Below, in pieces: positions 53,549-63,800 of a DNA stretch of 64,000 nt. The position numbers and the translations under genes were made by a program. Within the stretch, counting starts at the first letter, position 1; every line of letters starts with the position of its first letter. Source of the stretch: Chitinophaga sp. YR627 (lineage in GTDB: Bacteria; Bacteroidota; Bacteroidia; Chitinophagales; Chitinophagaceae); contig NZ_FOUX01000002.1 in NCBI RefSeq assembly GCF_900114995.1, positions 1,240,001-1,304,000 on the forward strand. Reading direction: 5' to 3'. Under the pieces are notes generated by a model, which was given only the letters and a program-made list of their open reading frames with translations, had not been told where the DNA came from and ran no database searches.

Positions 53549-53851
53549 ATGGATCAAGTAGACGTTTTTAAGGCCTTATCCAATAAAAAAAGGCTCGAAA
53601 TATTAGCCTGGCTGAAGGAACCGGAAAAACATTTCCCTAAACAGGAATGTGGTGAGTTTGCGAAAACAGGTGTATGTGTGGGACACATTCAGCAGAAATC
53701 AGGATTGACACAATCTACTGTGTCTGAATACCTGTCCTTATTACAGCGGGCTAATCTGCTGATAGCTACCCGTTTAGGGCAATGGACGCATTACAAACGA
53801 AACGAAGAAGCAATCAGAAAACTGGGGCTTCACATCCAGGAAGAGCTTTAA
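53549..53851 (+). CDS. ArsR/SmtB-type winged-helix regulator
   Basis: 100 residues. It has a typical single-domain winged helix: 'VFKALSNKKRLEILAWLKEP' at the start, 'KSGLTQSTVSEYLSLLQRANLL' as the recognition helix region, then the wing (TRLGQWTHYKRNEE). The insert 'ECGEFAKTGVCVGHI' holds two Cys (34 and 43); they do not form the classic ELCVCD metal site, so metal sensing is unproven. It diverges from lysA with 102 bp between starts and could regulate it or itself. Confidence 0.9.
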   Translation: MDQVDVFKALSNKKRLEILAWLKEPEKHFPKQECGEFAKTGVCVGHIQQKSGLTQSTVSEYLSLLQRANLLIATRLGQWTHYKRNEEAIRKLGLHIQEEL

Positions 53852-53881
53852 TTCATTCAGATATACCTTATTTCAGCTATT

Positions 53882-53925
53882 AAAGAAAGATGCCTGATCG
53901 GTCAGATCAGGCATCTTTCTTTTTA
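53882..53925. terminator. Bidirectional terminator between ArsR and GH92 genes
   Basis: The 18-bp perfect stem AAAGAAAGATGCCTGATC/GATCAGGCATCTTTCTTT with a GGTCA loop has T runs on both strands and lies between the convergent genes. Confidence 0.92.
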
Positions 53926-53945
53926 TTGTCCAATAGTCACAAAAC

Positions 53946-56201
53946 TTACTTTGCAGCAGGGCTGTAATTCAGAGAAGAAGGCGGTGCTGCCTGCTCTCCG
54001 GTACCCCATTGTTTATTAGGCGACTCGTCCATTACCAGTTGCAGTACGCCACCTTTCAGCAGGTCTTCATGTGTAAACCAGGGAACATTGAGCGGCTGAC
54101 CGTTCAGCGTAGCACGCTGGATATACTTTTTAGTAACAGAGCTACCTGGCGCTGATACGGTGAATGTCTTACCGTTGGCCAGCTTGATCGTGATCTCGGA
54201 GAATACCGGGCTACCGATGTTATACACCGGAATACCAGGTGTTACCGGACAGAAACCCATCATCGAGAATACGACAAATGCGGTCATACCACCACCATCT
54301 TCATCACCCGGAATACCAAACAGGTTATCTGTGTACCAGGTATCCAACAGCATGCGGATGCGTTTCTGTGTTTTCCATGGCGCACCTGTATAGTTGTACA
54401 GATAAGGAATGTGGAAACTTGGTTCATTTCCCATTACAAACTGACCTACCATACCTGTCGCATCCGGGAAGGTATACCAGAGACTGTATTTGCTACGACC
54501 CAGGTTTTCACGGAATAACTGGTCCAATTTTTCCTCTGCTTTTGCTTTTCCACCCATCAGGTCAAATAAGCCGGTCAGGTCATGCTTTACATCCCAGTTA
54601 TAGGTGTAGGCGTTGTTTTCTGTGAAATAATCACGTCCGCCCTGTCCACCGGAGAACTTAGGATCAAAAGGTTCTATCCAGTTACCGTCTGCATCTTTCG
54701 GCCACATAAAGCCTTTATCTGCACGGTATACATTTTTGTAGTTAGTAGCACGTTTCATGAACAGCGGAATATCTTCCGGATGACCTGCTGCTTTCGCCAG
54801 TTGCGCGATACACCAGTCGTCATAGCTGTTTTCCAGTGTTACCGCTACTGCCTGACGGCGTTCAAAATCATGTACTTCCTTCACTGTTTCTTTTTCATCC
54901 GGTTTCAGGGAAGGCATATAACCATGTTCTGCGTAGAAAGCATCCAGGGAGGTAGCAGGACCGTTTCTCCAGGGCAGTAAAGTAGCCTGTAGAGAGTTCT
55001 TTTTCAGTCCTTCGTATGCTTTTGCGATATCGAAATTGCGTACACCTTTAAACCAGGCATCTGCCATCCATGCCGCTGCGTGGTTACCCGTCATACAAGG
55101 CATGTCGCCGTGTGCTACTGCGAATGAAGGCATCCAGCCACTCTGCTCATACATATCTACATAAGAGCGGATCTTATCGGCTTCCATTTCCGGATTTAAC
55201 AGTGTCTGGAGTGGTTCCAGGGCGATATAGGTATCCCATAGCCAGTTATCCACATAGAAGGGTTTGTCGGAGGTATGTACCTTATGATCGTAGGCGCTAT
55301 AGTACTGACCGTACTCGTTGATATTCACCATACGCTCATAAGCGCGGTACAGGGAGGTGTAAAATACCCGCTTCTGTGCGTCTGTACCACCTTTTACATT
55401 GATCTGCCCCAGTACCTTGTTCCAGGCTGCTGCACCCTTGATAACGAGCGGAGAGATATTCCATAAAGGGATCTCTTTCTTCAGGTTAGCTTTCGCCTGT
55501 TCAACGCTGATAAAGGAAACACCGTAGCGTACTGCTACTTTCTGCGGATTGTTACCTAATGCAGCAAACAGGTGCTGCTTCTTATCTCCACGATATTCTG
55601 TACCGGTGATATCAGCATTCACTTCCGCATAAAAATAAGCGCTCATCCCGTTGAAGGTTTCCCGGCCAGTGATAGCACGTTTGCCATCTACGGTCAGTTC
55701 TCCGTCACGGTTGAGAATGCTTAATCTCAGGTAATGAGGGGTATTACCGGCGAAATCGATCTCAAAATATCCGCTGTGTGCTGCAGGCGCAAATGTTATC
55801 TCGTCAGTATCATCCAGATATGCAGAATATTTGCAAGGTGATACTTTCTCCCGGTCATATACACGCGAACGTTTCCAGTTCTCAGTCGTCACCTCACCGG
55901 AGAGAGGCATAAAGCCAAAAAGGCTTTGCTGACGATGGGAAGCTATTGTCAGTGGAAAAAAGTCGATCTGATCTTCCAGCTGATCTTTACGGGAAGGGAA
56001 CACCCTCACCATACTGTTGGGCAGATACATCGCGGGCCTGGTCGGCTCCAGTATCAGTCCGACACTACCTATAGTAGGGTCTACATAAGTTAAATTTCCT
56101 GTAGGTTTCCAGATGCTGCTTGCACCCACCTGAGCCAACGCTGACGTGGTAATTCCTAAGAATAAAATGGCTGTACTTATCAAGTACCTGTTTCTTTTCA
56201 T
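53946..56201 (-). CDS. Glycoside hydrolase family 92-type alpha-mannosidase
   Basis: 751 residues from the ATG at 56201; the frame extends to a TTG at 56258, inside the upstream terminator. A Sec signal ends near TTSALAQ. The GH92 catalytic region is recognised by 'FYTSLYRAYERMVNINEYGQYYSAYD', 'NWLWDTYIALEPLQTLLNPEM', 'GNHAAAWMADAWFKG', 'GNEPSFHIPYLYNYTG' and 'GIPGDEDGGGMTAFVVFSMMGFCPVTPG', which carry the Asp/Glu and calcium-binding residues of the family. GH92 enzymes are calcium-dependent exo-alpha-mannosidases. The N-terminal domain is more diverged than usual. It is periplasmic or exported and stands alone between two terminators. Confidence 0.9.
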   Translation of the reverse strand: MKRNRYLISTAILFLGITTSALAQVGASSIWKPTGNLTYVDPTIGSVGLILEPTRPAMYLPNSMVRVFPSRKDQLEDQIDFFPLTIASHRQQSLFGFMPLSGEVTTENWKRSRVYDREKVSPCKYSAYLDDTDEITFAPAAHSGYFEIDFAGNTPHYLRLSILNRDGELTVDGKRAITGRETFNGMSAYFYAEVNADITGTEYRGDKKQHLFAALGNNPQKVAVRYGVSFISVEQAKANLKKEIPLWNISPLVIKGAAAWNKVLGQINVKGGTDAQKRVFYTSLYRAYERMVNINEYGQYYSAYDHKVHTSDKPFYVDNWLWDTYIALEPLQTLLNPEMEADKIRSYVDMYEQSGWMPSFAVAHGDMPCMTGNHAAAWMADAWFKGVRNFDIAKAYEGLKKNSLQATLLPWRNGPATSLDAFYAEHGYMPSLKPDEKETVKEVHDFERRQAVAVTLENSYDDWCIAQLAKAAGHPEDIPLFMKRATNYKNVYRADKGFMWPKDADGNWIEPFDPKFSGGQGGRDYFTENNAYTYNWDVKHDLTGLFDLMGGKAKAEEKLDQLFRENLGRSKYSLWYTFPDATGMVGQFVMGNEPSFHIPYLYNYTGAPWKTQKRIRMLLDTWYTDNLFGIPGDEDGGGMTAFVVFSMMGFCPVTPGIPVYNIGSPVFSEITIKLANGKTFTVSAPGSSVTKKYIQRATLNGQPLNVPWFTHEDLLKGGVLQLVMDESPNKQWGTGEQAAPPSSLNYSPAAK

Positions 56202-56242
56202 TAGATTCCTTTTTGCATGATAGGACAGGTAAAGTACAAATG

Positions 56243-56276
56243 AAAAAAGAGACTCCAAAGCCGGAGTCTCTTTTTT
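56243..56276 (-). terminator. Terminator of the collagen-like lipoprotein gene
   Basis: The 14-bp stem AAAAAAGAGACTCC/GGAGTCTCTTTTTT around AAAGCC runs into T residues on the minus strand. It separates the collagen-like gene from the GH92 gene. Confidence 0.9.
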
Positions 56277-56295
56277 ATGACCTTTTTACTATTTC

Positions 56296-56874
56296 TTAGT
56301 CTTTCAGGTGCAGATAAGCTTTTACCTGTTTGTAGTCATTCCAGTCGATACCAGCCGCTTTACGGGCTTCAGCACCACCAGGAATGATCACATATCTGTA
56401 TTGCTGATATTTTGCAGTACCATCTGTAAAAGTGTTGAACGGACCATTTGCCAGCAGCGTGATCAGACCAGTGGAAAAAGACGGGCTGATGGTAGCGCCG
56501 GTCACCGGACTAACATATGGCAAAGGCGCGATATCTTTTTCTGCGTCAGAATAAGTATTGATAAATACTCTTACATCGCCGGTAGACAGGATCTCGTCAG
56601 TGATCTTTTCGGCTTCGATCTGTGCGCCGAAGAAGATCGTATCCAGTACGCCATTTCCGTTGTCATCTGTTTCTTCTTTCACAGCGGTGAAGGTGACGTC
56701 CAGCCAGTCAGAATAGAGAATACCGGAAGTCGCATCTTTACCAGGCGTACCGGCAGGACCAGTCGCACCAGTATCACCTTTTGCGCCCGCAGGACCCGCT
56801 TCACCATCTTTACCACATGCACCGAAGAAAATAATACCGCATAACATTAAAGCATACAATGACATCTTTCTCAT
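56296..56874 (-). CDS. Lipoprotein with short collagen-like repeat
   Basis: 192 residues. The lipoprotein signal ends in FGACG (C20). Immediately after it comes a run of about eight Gly-X-Y triplets (residues about 21-49, starting GKDGEAGPAGAKGDTGATGP) with Pro and Lys/Asp typical of bacterial collagen-like stalks. The remaining 140 residues are a compact beta-type domain ('SDWLDVTFTAVKEETDDNGNGVLD', 'TGDVRVFINTYSD', 'QYRYVIIPGG'). This domain occurs in small Bacteroidota lipoproteins of unknown function. The short collagen stretch could trimerise the head at the surface. It is monocistronic. Confidence 0.87.
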   Translation of the reverse strand: MRKMSLYALMLCGIIFFGACGKDGEAGPAGAKGDTGATGPAGTPGKDATSGILYSDWLDVTFTAVKEETDDNGNGVLDTIFFGAQIEAEKITDEILSTGDVRVFINTYSDAEKDIAPLPYVSPVTGATISPSFSTGLITLLANGPFNTFTDGTAKYQQYRYVIIPGGAEARKAAGIDWNDYKQVKAYLHLKD

Positions 56875-56963
56875 GTTTCGATTTAGGTTTTGAATTTTAA
56901 GTTAAAGTGATTGAATTATCTCCATCTGATAGTTTCCGTTGAAGCAGCAGTGCTGCATATGAA

Positions 56964-58001
56964 TTACCACATATTACGCGGACACAGGTCCGCAAAGCGA
57001 TTCCCGATCATAATACCCAGGACAATTTCATGAGAACCATGACTGGCAATGTTCAGGTTGGAAGTTGTATAGTCATACGAATAGCCGATGTTGAAAGTGG
57101 CATTAACATTAATCCCCACCATCGCGGCAATACCATCATTATAGCGGTAAGAGCCACCTACCCAGATACGATCACGGTATTGCAGTTTGGCATTCACATC
57201 AAAGCTGACAGGCAATGCAGTTACATATTTGATCATGACGGATGGCAGCAGGCTCACGTCCTCATTTACCCACAAACGGTATCCTGCTGTCGCGAATAAA
57301 TGCGGTACCAGTTTGCCCCTGTAGACACTGTCTCCCTTTACCTTTCCATCATCAAAACCGATCCCCGAAGGCACCACATTCTGGGCGGAAATACCGGCGA
57401 AATATTGCGCGGAATAGAGATACAGCCCCGCACTTACATCCGGCCTCCACCGACCTAAAACAGTACTGGAAGCAATCGCAGGATCGGAAGGGTTCTGAAA
57501 CTGTAAGGCAGTTGCATCCAGGGAGATACATTGTGCACCGACACTGATACCTGCACTCAGACTGGTACCCGGTGCGATCCCGATATGATGTGCATAGGTA
57601 CCGCTGACAGAAAACCGGCTCAGCGGCCCTGTCTTATCATTCAGGATGGTAAATCCTGCACCAGCATGTGAAGGAGGCGCTGTATAGGTTTCCCAGTAGG
57701 CCTTTCCGCGAGGATTGGATCCTTCCGGATTAAACCCTGTGGCAGATGCCTGCGGATAGTCTGTTTTACGCAAAGGACCGTGTACAGTCAGATAGGTCGT
57801 AACCGGACTACCATTCACACCCGTCCACTGGTGACGATGACTGGCCTTTACATCCCAGTAGTTTTCTATCCCCGCTACAGCAGGATTAATGATAAACGTG
57901 TTCAGTACATACTGTGTATAGTGTGGTTGCTGTTGCGCCAATACCTGTACCGGCCCCGCCAGTACAAGTATTATCGCTGTTATCATGCCCTTCAGCTGCA
58001 T
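56964..58001 (-). CDS. PorP/SprF-family type IX secretion outer-membrane protein (second paralog)
   Basis: 345 residues with a Sec signal (about 1-22, ending VLAQQ). It has the PorP/SprF hallmarks: 'PHYTQYVLNTFIINPAVAGIENYWDV', 'SHRHQWTGVNGSPVTTYLTVHGPL', 'AGAGFTILNDKTGPLSRFSV' and beta-barrel strands to the end ('LNIASHGSHEIVLGIMIG'). These proteins are outer-membrane barrels that work with the type IX secretion system for specific large surface proteins. It is the last gene of the operon, 3 bp after the OmpA-type gene. Confidence 0.93.
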   Translation of the reverse strand: MQLKGMITAIILVLAGPVQVLAQQQPHYTQYVLNTFIINPAVAGIENYWDVKASHRHQWTGVNGSPVTTYLTVHGPLRKTDYPQASATGFNPEGSNPRGKAYWETYTAPPSHAGAGFTILNDKTGPLSRFSVSGTYAHHIGIAPGTSLSAGISVGAQCISLDATALQFQNPSDPAIASSTVLGRWRPDVSAGLYLYSAQYFAGISAQNVVPSGIGFDDGKVKGDSVYRGKLVPHLFATAGYRLWVNEDVSLLPSVMIKYVTALPVSFDVNAKLQYRDRIWVGGSYRYNDGIAAMVGINVNATFNIGYSYDYTTSNLNIASHGSHEIVLGIMIGNRFADLCPRNMW

Positions 58002-58004
58002 ACG

Positions 58005-59765
58005 CTACTGTTTTAAGATCCTCAGTTCGATACGTCTGTTCAGTCTTCTGCCTTCCGGATTGTCTGTTCCGTCAGGGTTGGTATTCGGGGCAACCGGTTT
58101 GGTAGCGCCATATCCCTTGTATTGTAAACGTTTCTTATCGATGCCTTTTTCCACCAGGTAAGCCACACAGTTCAGGGCACGTTTTTCTGACAGTTGCTGG
58201 TTGTAAGCAGCAGAACCGGTGTTATCCGTATGTGCACTGATCTCTATTTCCATCTGCGGATGCTCTTTCAGTAAGGCCACCAGTTTATCCAGTGCCGGAT
58301 GAGAAGCAGGCGTCAGTATAAATTCGTTCAGTTCATAGTAGATCTCCTGCATGGTAATAGCTGTATTCACCGGCGCACGCAGGATCGTGTCTGCCAGGGT
58401 TGGCGGAGGCGTCACTGCTACTACAGGTTCTTCTTTCACAGGCGGTGGCGGCGGCGCCAGGTGCAGACTGAATAACTCCAGGCAACATTCTGCAGAACGG
58501 TCAGAAGAGAACCAGGCATCTTCCAGGATATATTCCGATTTGCTGCGGCTGAAGAAATACATATCGTCCTTCACATCGTTCACCGGATAACCGAAGTTGA
58601 CAGGTGTTTCCCATTTCGTCAGACTACCTTTTGCATAGTAGAGGTCAAAACCTCCCATACCTGTCCGGCCATTGCTGGCAAACACCAGGGTACCGGAAGC
58701 AGGATGGAAGAAGGGAGCTTCTTCATCTGAAGAAGTATTAATGGCTGGTCCAAGATTTTGTACAGACAATGGTTTACCCGCAGCATCCAGTTCGGCGCTC
58801 CAGAGGTCATATCCACCAAGCCCTCCTGCCCTGTCACTCGCAAACAACAGATGACGACCATCAGGCATAATAAAAGGCTGTTGTGTATTAGCTCCTGCTG
58901 CATTGATCACAGCATCCAGTTTCACCGGTTCGCTCCATTTATCACCTTCCTTACGGCTGGTATAGATAGCGGCAGATTTCTTACCATCTGCGGTTGTCCA
59001 TTGGGTGAGGTACATCACATTGCCATCAGCAGCGATACTCACCGCACCCTGATGGGTCTTTGCTGCCTGTGGAATACCGGCGCGGCTGGTAACAGCAGCA
59101 GTATCCTTTGCCAGATAGATACGGTTGGTGTAATTTGATTCTTTGGTAGAAGTATATAATAACTGATCACCTGCCCATACAGGCGCATAAGAAGCGCCGC
59201 CGGCATTAAGCGCGGCGGACGCCTTTCTTATATGGTAATCGGACTGCTCTTTTTGTTGTAACTGCTCGCGGATAAAAGGCAGGTTACGCAGTTCCTGCGC
59301 TGCCGCAGTACTGTATGCATCCTTCTTATCGTAGCGGGACAGAAAATCTTTGAACGCAGATTCAGCGGCATCATACTTTGCCAGTGAACGTAAACTTTCT
59401 CCGTAGTAGTAAGCGGCCAGCGGGAAACGGGTACTATCCGCAGCTACTACTTTTGCAAATAAAGGCGCTGCCTTGTCATGATCATGTAAGTGACGATAAC
59501 TATCACCCAGCTGATACGCTGCCAGTACTTCATCCGCAGATGGTGCAGGCTTTGTAGTGCCGCCTGGCGCTGTATACGGACTATACCCTTCTTTGGCAAC
59601 GGCTTTGGTATTCACCGCCAGGTACTTTTCATAGTACATAGAGGCTGAATAATAATCTGCCTGTTTGTAATAGCTGTCCGCTGCTTTCAGATAACTTACT
59701 TTATGTTGCGCCCATACCAGCTGCATAGCGGCCAGGCCTATCACTGTCAGAAATACTTTCTTCAT
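58005..59765 (-). CDS. OmpA-family protein with TPR and PD40 propeller (PorE-like)
   Basis: 586 residues, Sec signal about 1-19 (VWAQ). Residues about 25-160 are TPR-like (YYKQADYYSASMYYEKYL, YLG/AYQLGDSYRHLHDHDKAAPLF). A PD40-type propeller follows (about 190-430; 'TQQPFIMPDGRHLLFASDRAGGLGGYDLW', 'FFHPASGTLVFASNGRTGMGGFDLYYAK'), then a Pro-rich linker, then an OmpA peptidoglycan-binding domain (about 475-586; 'EIEISAHTDNTGSAAYNQQLSEKRA', NRRIELRI). The same architecture is seen in PorE and related proteins that anchor the type IX system to peptidoglycan. It lies between two PorP paralogs. Confidence 0.9.
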   Translation of the reverse strand: MKKVFLTVIGLAAMQLVWAQHKVSYLKAADSYYKQADYYSASMYYEKYLAVNTKAVAKEGYSPYTAPGGTTKPAPSADEVLAAYQLGDSYRHLHDHDKAAPLFAKVVAADSTRFPLAAYYYGESLRSLAKYDAAESAFKDFLSRYDKKDAYSTAAAQELRNLPFIREQLQQKEQSDYHIRKASAALNAGGASYAPVWAGDQLLYTSTKESNYTNRIYLAKDTAAVTSRAGIPQAAKTHQGAVSIAADGNVMYLTQWTTADGKKSAAIYTSRKEGDKWSEPVKLDAVINAAGANTQQPFIMPDGRHLLFASDRAGGLGGYDLWSAELDAAGKPLSVQNLGPAINTSSDEEAPFFHPASGTLVFASNGRTGMGGFDLYYAKGSLTKWETPVNFGYPVNDVKDDMYFFSRSKSEYILEDAWFSSDRSAECCLELFSLHLAPPPPPVKEEPVVAVTPPPTLADTILRAPVNTAITMQEIYYELNEFILTPASHPALDKLVALLKEHPQMEIEISAHTDNTGSAAYNQQLSEKRALNCVAYLVEKGIDKKRLQYKGYGATKPVAPNTNPDGTDNPEGRRLNRRIELRILKQ

Positions 59766-59783
59766 GTTGTAATCTTTTTTTCT

Positions 59784-60791
59784 TTATAACCTTGGACAAA
59801 CGAAATCACCGGCTGGTGTTTTCACTGATTTCCTGCCAATGAATGATAAAGAGAGTTCGAAGCTGTTATTACCTCTTGTGATCTTACCCAGATCGGAAGA
59901 ATTGACGTCATAGCTCAATCCGAGCATGAAGCTTTTATAGCTTACACCCGTATAGACAGAGAAGGCGTCTTTGAGACGATAGTTCGCACCCAGCATCACA
60001 TCTGTTTCACCGGATACAGCGTATTGACCATAAGCGCCCAGCATCTTCTCGGAAGCAGCGCCCTGTTTCATATACAATACGTTGGGCGTAAGACTGAACA
60101 GTTCTGAGATCGTTACTCTTACACCGGCATGTGCAGTTGTACGCATTGGTATGCGGGCATCGCCGGTAGCGCTGAACTGATCACTCGGTTTATTCAGGTG
60201 CATCACAGAGAATCCACCATAGAGATTATATTTCTTACCTGGTTGTGCATCATAATACAATACACCTGCACCCGCATCAAATGCTGCGGAAGTAGTTTTG
60301 TTAAACATGTCGTTGGTAGCCTGACCGGGATTGTAACCGGTGATAGGATTCCACTGATCACCAAAGTGGAGTTTAGCAGGATCAAATCTGCGCTGGATCA
60401 GTCCCACCTGCATACCAAACACTACTCTGTGTTGTTCGAACGCACCAAAGCGGACACCGGTATAAGAAGCACTACCGTAGGCAGTCGTATAGTTATAACC
60501 ACCATCGCCCGCTTTCTGATTGAGTACGCTGGCGCCGAAGTTGATATTTTTATTTGTCTTTACTTCCCCCGCAATACCATAGGTTTTAAAAGGGCTGCTC
60601 ACACTTCCCCACTGAGAACGGTAGATGGCAGATACACGGTAATCACCATCAAATACACCTGTCAGCGCAGGATTCAACCATGCCGGATACACATAGTAAC
60701 CGGAGAAGTGCGGGTCGGATTGCGCCTGCAGCTTTTTACCGGTCAGGCCCACTAAGCACAGCATCAACAATGCTTTGGTAAAAGTTCTCAT
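59784..60791 (-). CDS. PorP/SprF-family type IX secretion outer-membrane protein (first paralog)
   Basis: 335 residues, Sec signal about 1-23 (KLQAQ). It has the PorP/SprF pattern: 'SDPHFSGYYVYPAWLNPALTGVFDGDYRVSAIYRSQWGSV', 'FGASVLNQKAGDGGYNYTTAYGSASY', 'FGMQVGLIQRRFDPAKLHFGDQ' and later barrel strands. It follows the large PKD-repeat surface protein after 48 bp, the usual partner arrangement for SprF-like proteins needed to export their neighbouring type B sorting-domain substrate. Confidence 0.93.
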   Translation of the reverse strand: MRTFTKALLMLCLVGLTGKKLQAQSDPHFSGYYVYPAWLNPALTGVFDGDYRVSAIYRSQWGSVSSPFKTYGIAGEVKTNKNINFGASVLNQKAGDGGYNYTTAYGSASYTGVRFGAFEQHRVVFGMQVGLIQRRFDPAKLHFGDQWNPITGYNPGQATNDMFNKTTSAAFDAGAGVLYYDAQPGKKYNLYGGFSVMHLNKPSDQFSATGDARIPMRTTAHAGVRVTISELFSLTPNVLYMKQGAASEKMLGAYGQYAVSGETDVMLGANYRLKDAFSVYTGVSYKSFMLGLSYDVNSSDLGKITRGNNSFELSLSFIGRKSVKTPAGDFVCPRL

Positions 60792-60839
60792 GATGTCAGC
60801 TTTTTTATTTGATCAATGTTTTTAAATAGTTGTTTATAC

Positions 60840-63800
60840 TTATCTCACCAACACTACATAACCAGCCAGCGGCGCAGATCCATTCTTTATCTTTATGACA
60901 TAATAGTAAGTTGCCAGTGGCAGGGGATGCCCATTCATCATACCATCCCATGGTGTGTTATAACCGGTGGACTGGAATACTTTCTGTCCGTAGCGGTTAA
61001 AGATCTCAACAGAACACTCCGGATAATCAGACAGATTGGTCACTACCCAGGTATCGTTGATACCATCTCCATTTGGAGAAAAAGCATTAGGGATCTTTAC
61101 TTCCTTAAACACTTTTACAGACAGGTCATCACTTGCCGTACAGCCACCCAAACCTGTTGCCGTCAGGGTATAGACGCCATCTGCTGTTACTGTCAGCATA
61201 GGTCTCAGGATATCCGGATTAGACAGATCAGTAGCAGGTGTCCATCTGAAGGTGAGTTCATTCTCATTATTCACAACAGGCGTAAACTGTATCACAGATC
61301 CTTCTGCTACTACGAAAGAAGGACCAGCATCAACTACAGGTTGTAAGTACACAGTTACCGGTGCGGTAAATGGCTCGGAGATACAACCGGCAGTACTTGT
61401 GACTGTCAGCTGTACGGTATAATCCCCTGGTTCCTGGTATCGCTTCACAGGGTCTGCGATATTATCTGAACTACCATCTCCGAAATCCCAGGCCCAGGCA
61501 TTGATGGCGCCATTATCCACCGTACTGTTATCGGCGAAGAAATTGTCCGTACCCTGACATAATGTATCAGGAGAGGCTGTAAAAGCAGCTGTAGGTTTAT
61601 TGAAAAATGCGCTGAGTGTTTTTGTGGTATCGTGTGTACAACCGTAAGCAGATACTACCGATAAGGTCACATTATAATTACCAGCTGCTGCGTAAACATG
61701 TGAAGGGTTTCTGTCAGTCGCAGTAGCGCTGCCATCACCAAAACTCCACTGGTAAGTATTCGCTGCTGTGGATAAGTTAGTGAATACCGCATTCCCTTCC
61801 GGCATACAGATCGCAACAGGGAGATTGAAGTTGGCGACGGGTAATGCATGTACAACCGTGTTCTTTGTCGTCGTATCGCTCACACAACCATTATCGCTTA
61901 CGACAGATAGTTTTACAGCATAATTACCTGCAGCTTTATACAGCTGGTCAAAAGGATTGCTGCTGTTCTGTGTAATAGTAGTACCATCTCCCAGCTGCCA
62001 GTTCCAGGTAGTAATACTACCACTACCTACCGTAGACTGATCGGTGATAGTTACTACACTTCCCAGGCACACATCCGCGGTAAGCGAAAATTCAGCTGCT
62101 GGTGCTGGCAATACACTAATGTTGGCGGTAACAGAGTCTTTACAACCGCTATCCGCAGTGAACACATACGTAACGGTATGTGTTCCGGCACCTGCTGCCG
62201 ACGGATTGAAATTGCCGGCAGCATCAATATACGGGCCCCGGTAGATACCGGCCCCGGTCACGCCATTCGTAACCCCGGCAAGCGCAATGGACACGGTGCC
62301 CTTTACGCTTTCGCAAACAGCTGGAATACTCGCATAGGTCAGTACAGGCTTTACATTGAAAGTAGCTGTCACCAACGTGTCTTTCACACAACCGTTTACG
62401 GTCGTCACACTGTGCCGGATTTTATAGGAACCATAGTAGGTATAGGAATGCAAAGGATTTTCTACTGTAGATGTATTCGGATTACCAGTTGTTGCATTGG
62501 TATCTCCGAAGTCCCAGGCATAGGAGGCAATTGCCTGGCCATCAGGAGCTGTAGCCGTACTCGTAAACTGTACCGGTGTACCTTGTGCGATACAATCATC
62601 CGGGTAGGTAAAGGAAGCTACCGGCGCGGCGTATACAGTCACTGTTTTCTTCACGGTATCACTCACACACAGGTCGCTTACTTTCACGACCTGGCTGACT
62701 GTATAGGTTTTATAGTCGGTATAGGTGGCAGTTGTTGCTGCGTTGGTAGTGTTGGTTGTATGAGTACCATTACCAAAGTCCCAGTTCCATTCTTTTATTG
62801 GCGCCGGACCAGCATACGCCGCATTATCATTGAAAGTAACGGTACTACCAGCGCAGATTGCCGCAATTGTAACGGCAAAATCTGCCACCGGTTTGTTATA
62901 GACTGTCAGGTTAAAGCTTGTATCTGCTACGCAGCCATCTTCTGTAGCTACCGCATAGGTTACAGTTTGTGTACCGGCACTCAGGCGCTGGCCCGTCTGC
63001 TGTAAAGAAGATGTTACGCCACCCGGGAAACCCCATTTCCATTGCGCCAGTTTATAGCCATTGCTGCTGTCTTTACCGGCGAAATAAGCCGTATCCAGTT
63101 CACAGGCAGTAGGGAAAGTATAGGCAGCAACCGCGTCTGGTTTTCCCTTTACCGCTACCGTAAAGTTAACTTCCTCTGTATTGTTACAGTTGTCGATATG
63201 CGGCGCTGTGGATAATACGGTGATATCATAGTAACCAGCATTGGGGAATTTATAAGGCTGTGGTAATGTATACTGGTAATACTGCACGCCTTCAATCACC
63301 AGTTGCTTAGCCGGAGCCGGTGAGTTCTGCACAACATCCGCAGCAGGACTGATATTAGCGCCCAGCTTACTCAGCTGCCATTCCAGTTTTGCAGGCTGAT
63401 AGGTCAGCAATACAGAGAGATCCAGTGGTGTATTCACACAGGTGAATGGGTGCATTGGTTTGGAGGTATCTGCCTGGTTGTGGATCTGTCCGATGGCATT
63501 CAGATTATTGATAAAGGTACCTGCATTGTATCCGTAACTCTCAAAATCACCCAGACCATAGGTAGTAGCATTAAAAGCAGAGTCACTCTGGACGGTGCAC
63601 TGTGCAGCAGCAGCTATCCAGCGTTTCACTACTACAGTATATCCCGGCAGATTCGGATGGGGGTAACTCAGGTCAAAAGTAGGCTGGCCGTCTATTTTCA
63701 GCGAAGGGATACCATTGTCAGGGATGACGAGTAAGAGTCCGTTCACTTCGATCTTTTCCACATTATTCCTGTAGAAGGCTACCTGCTTAGTAGCTTGTTC

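Noticed and set aside
62178..63005. 275-codon plus-strand frame opposite the PKD-repeat gene
   Set aside because: Cys/Ile-rich low-complexity translation typical of a shadow of beta-repeat coding sequence.
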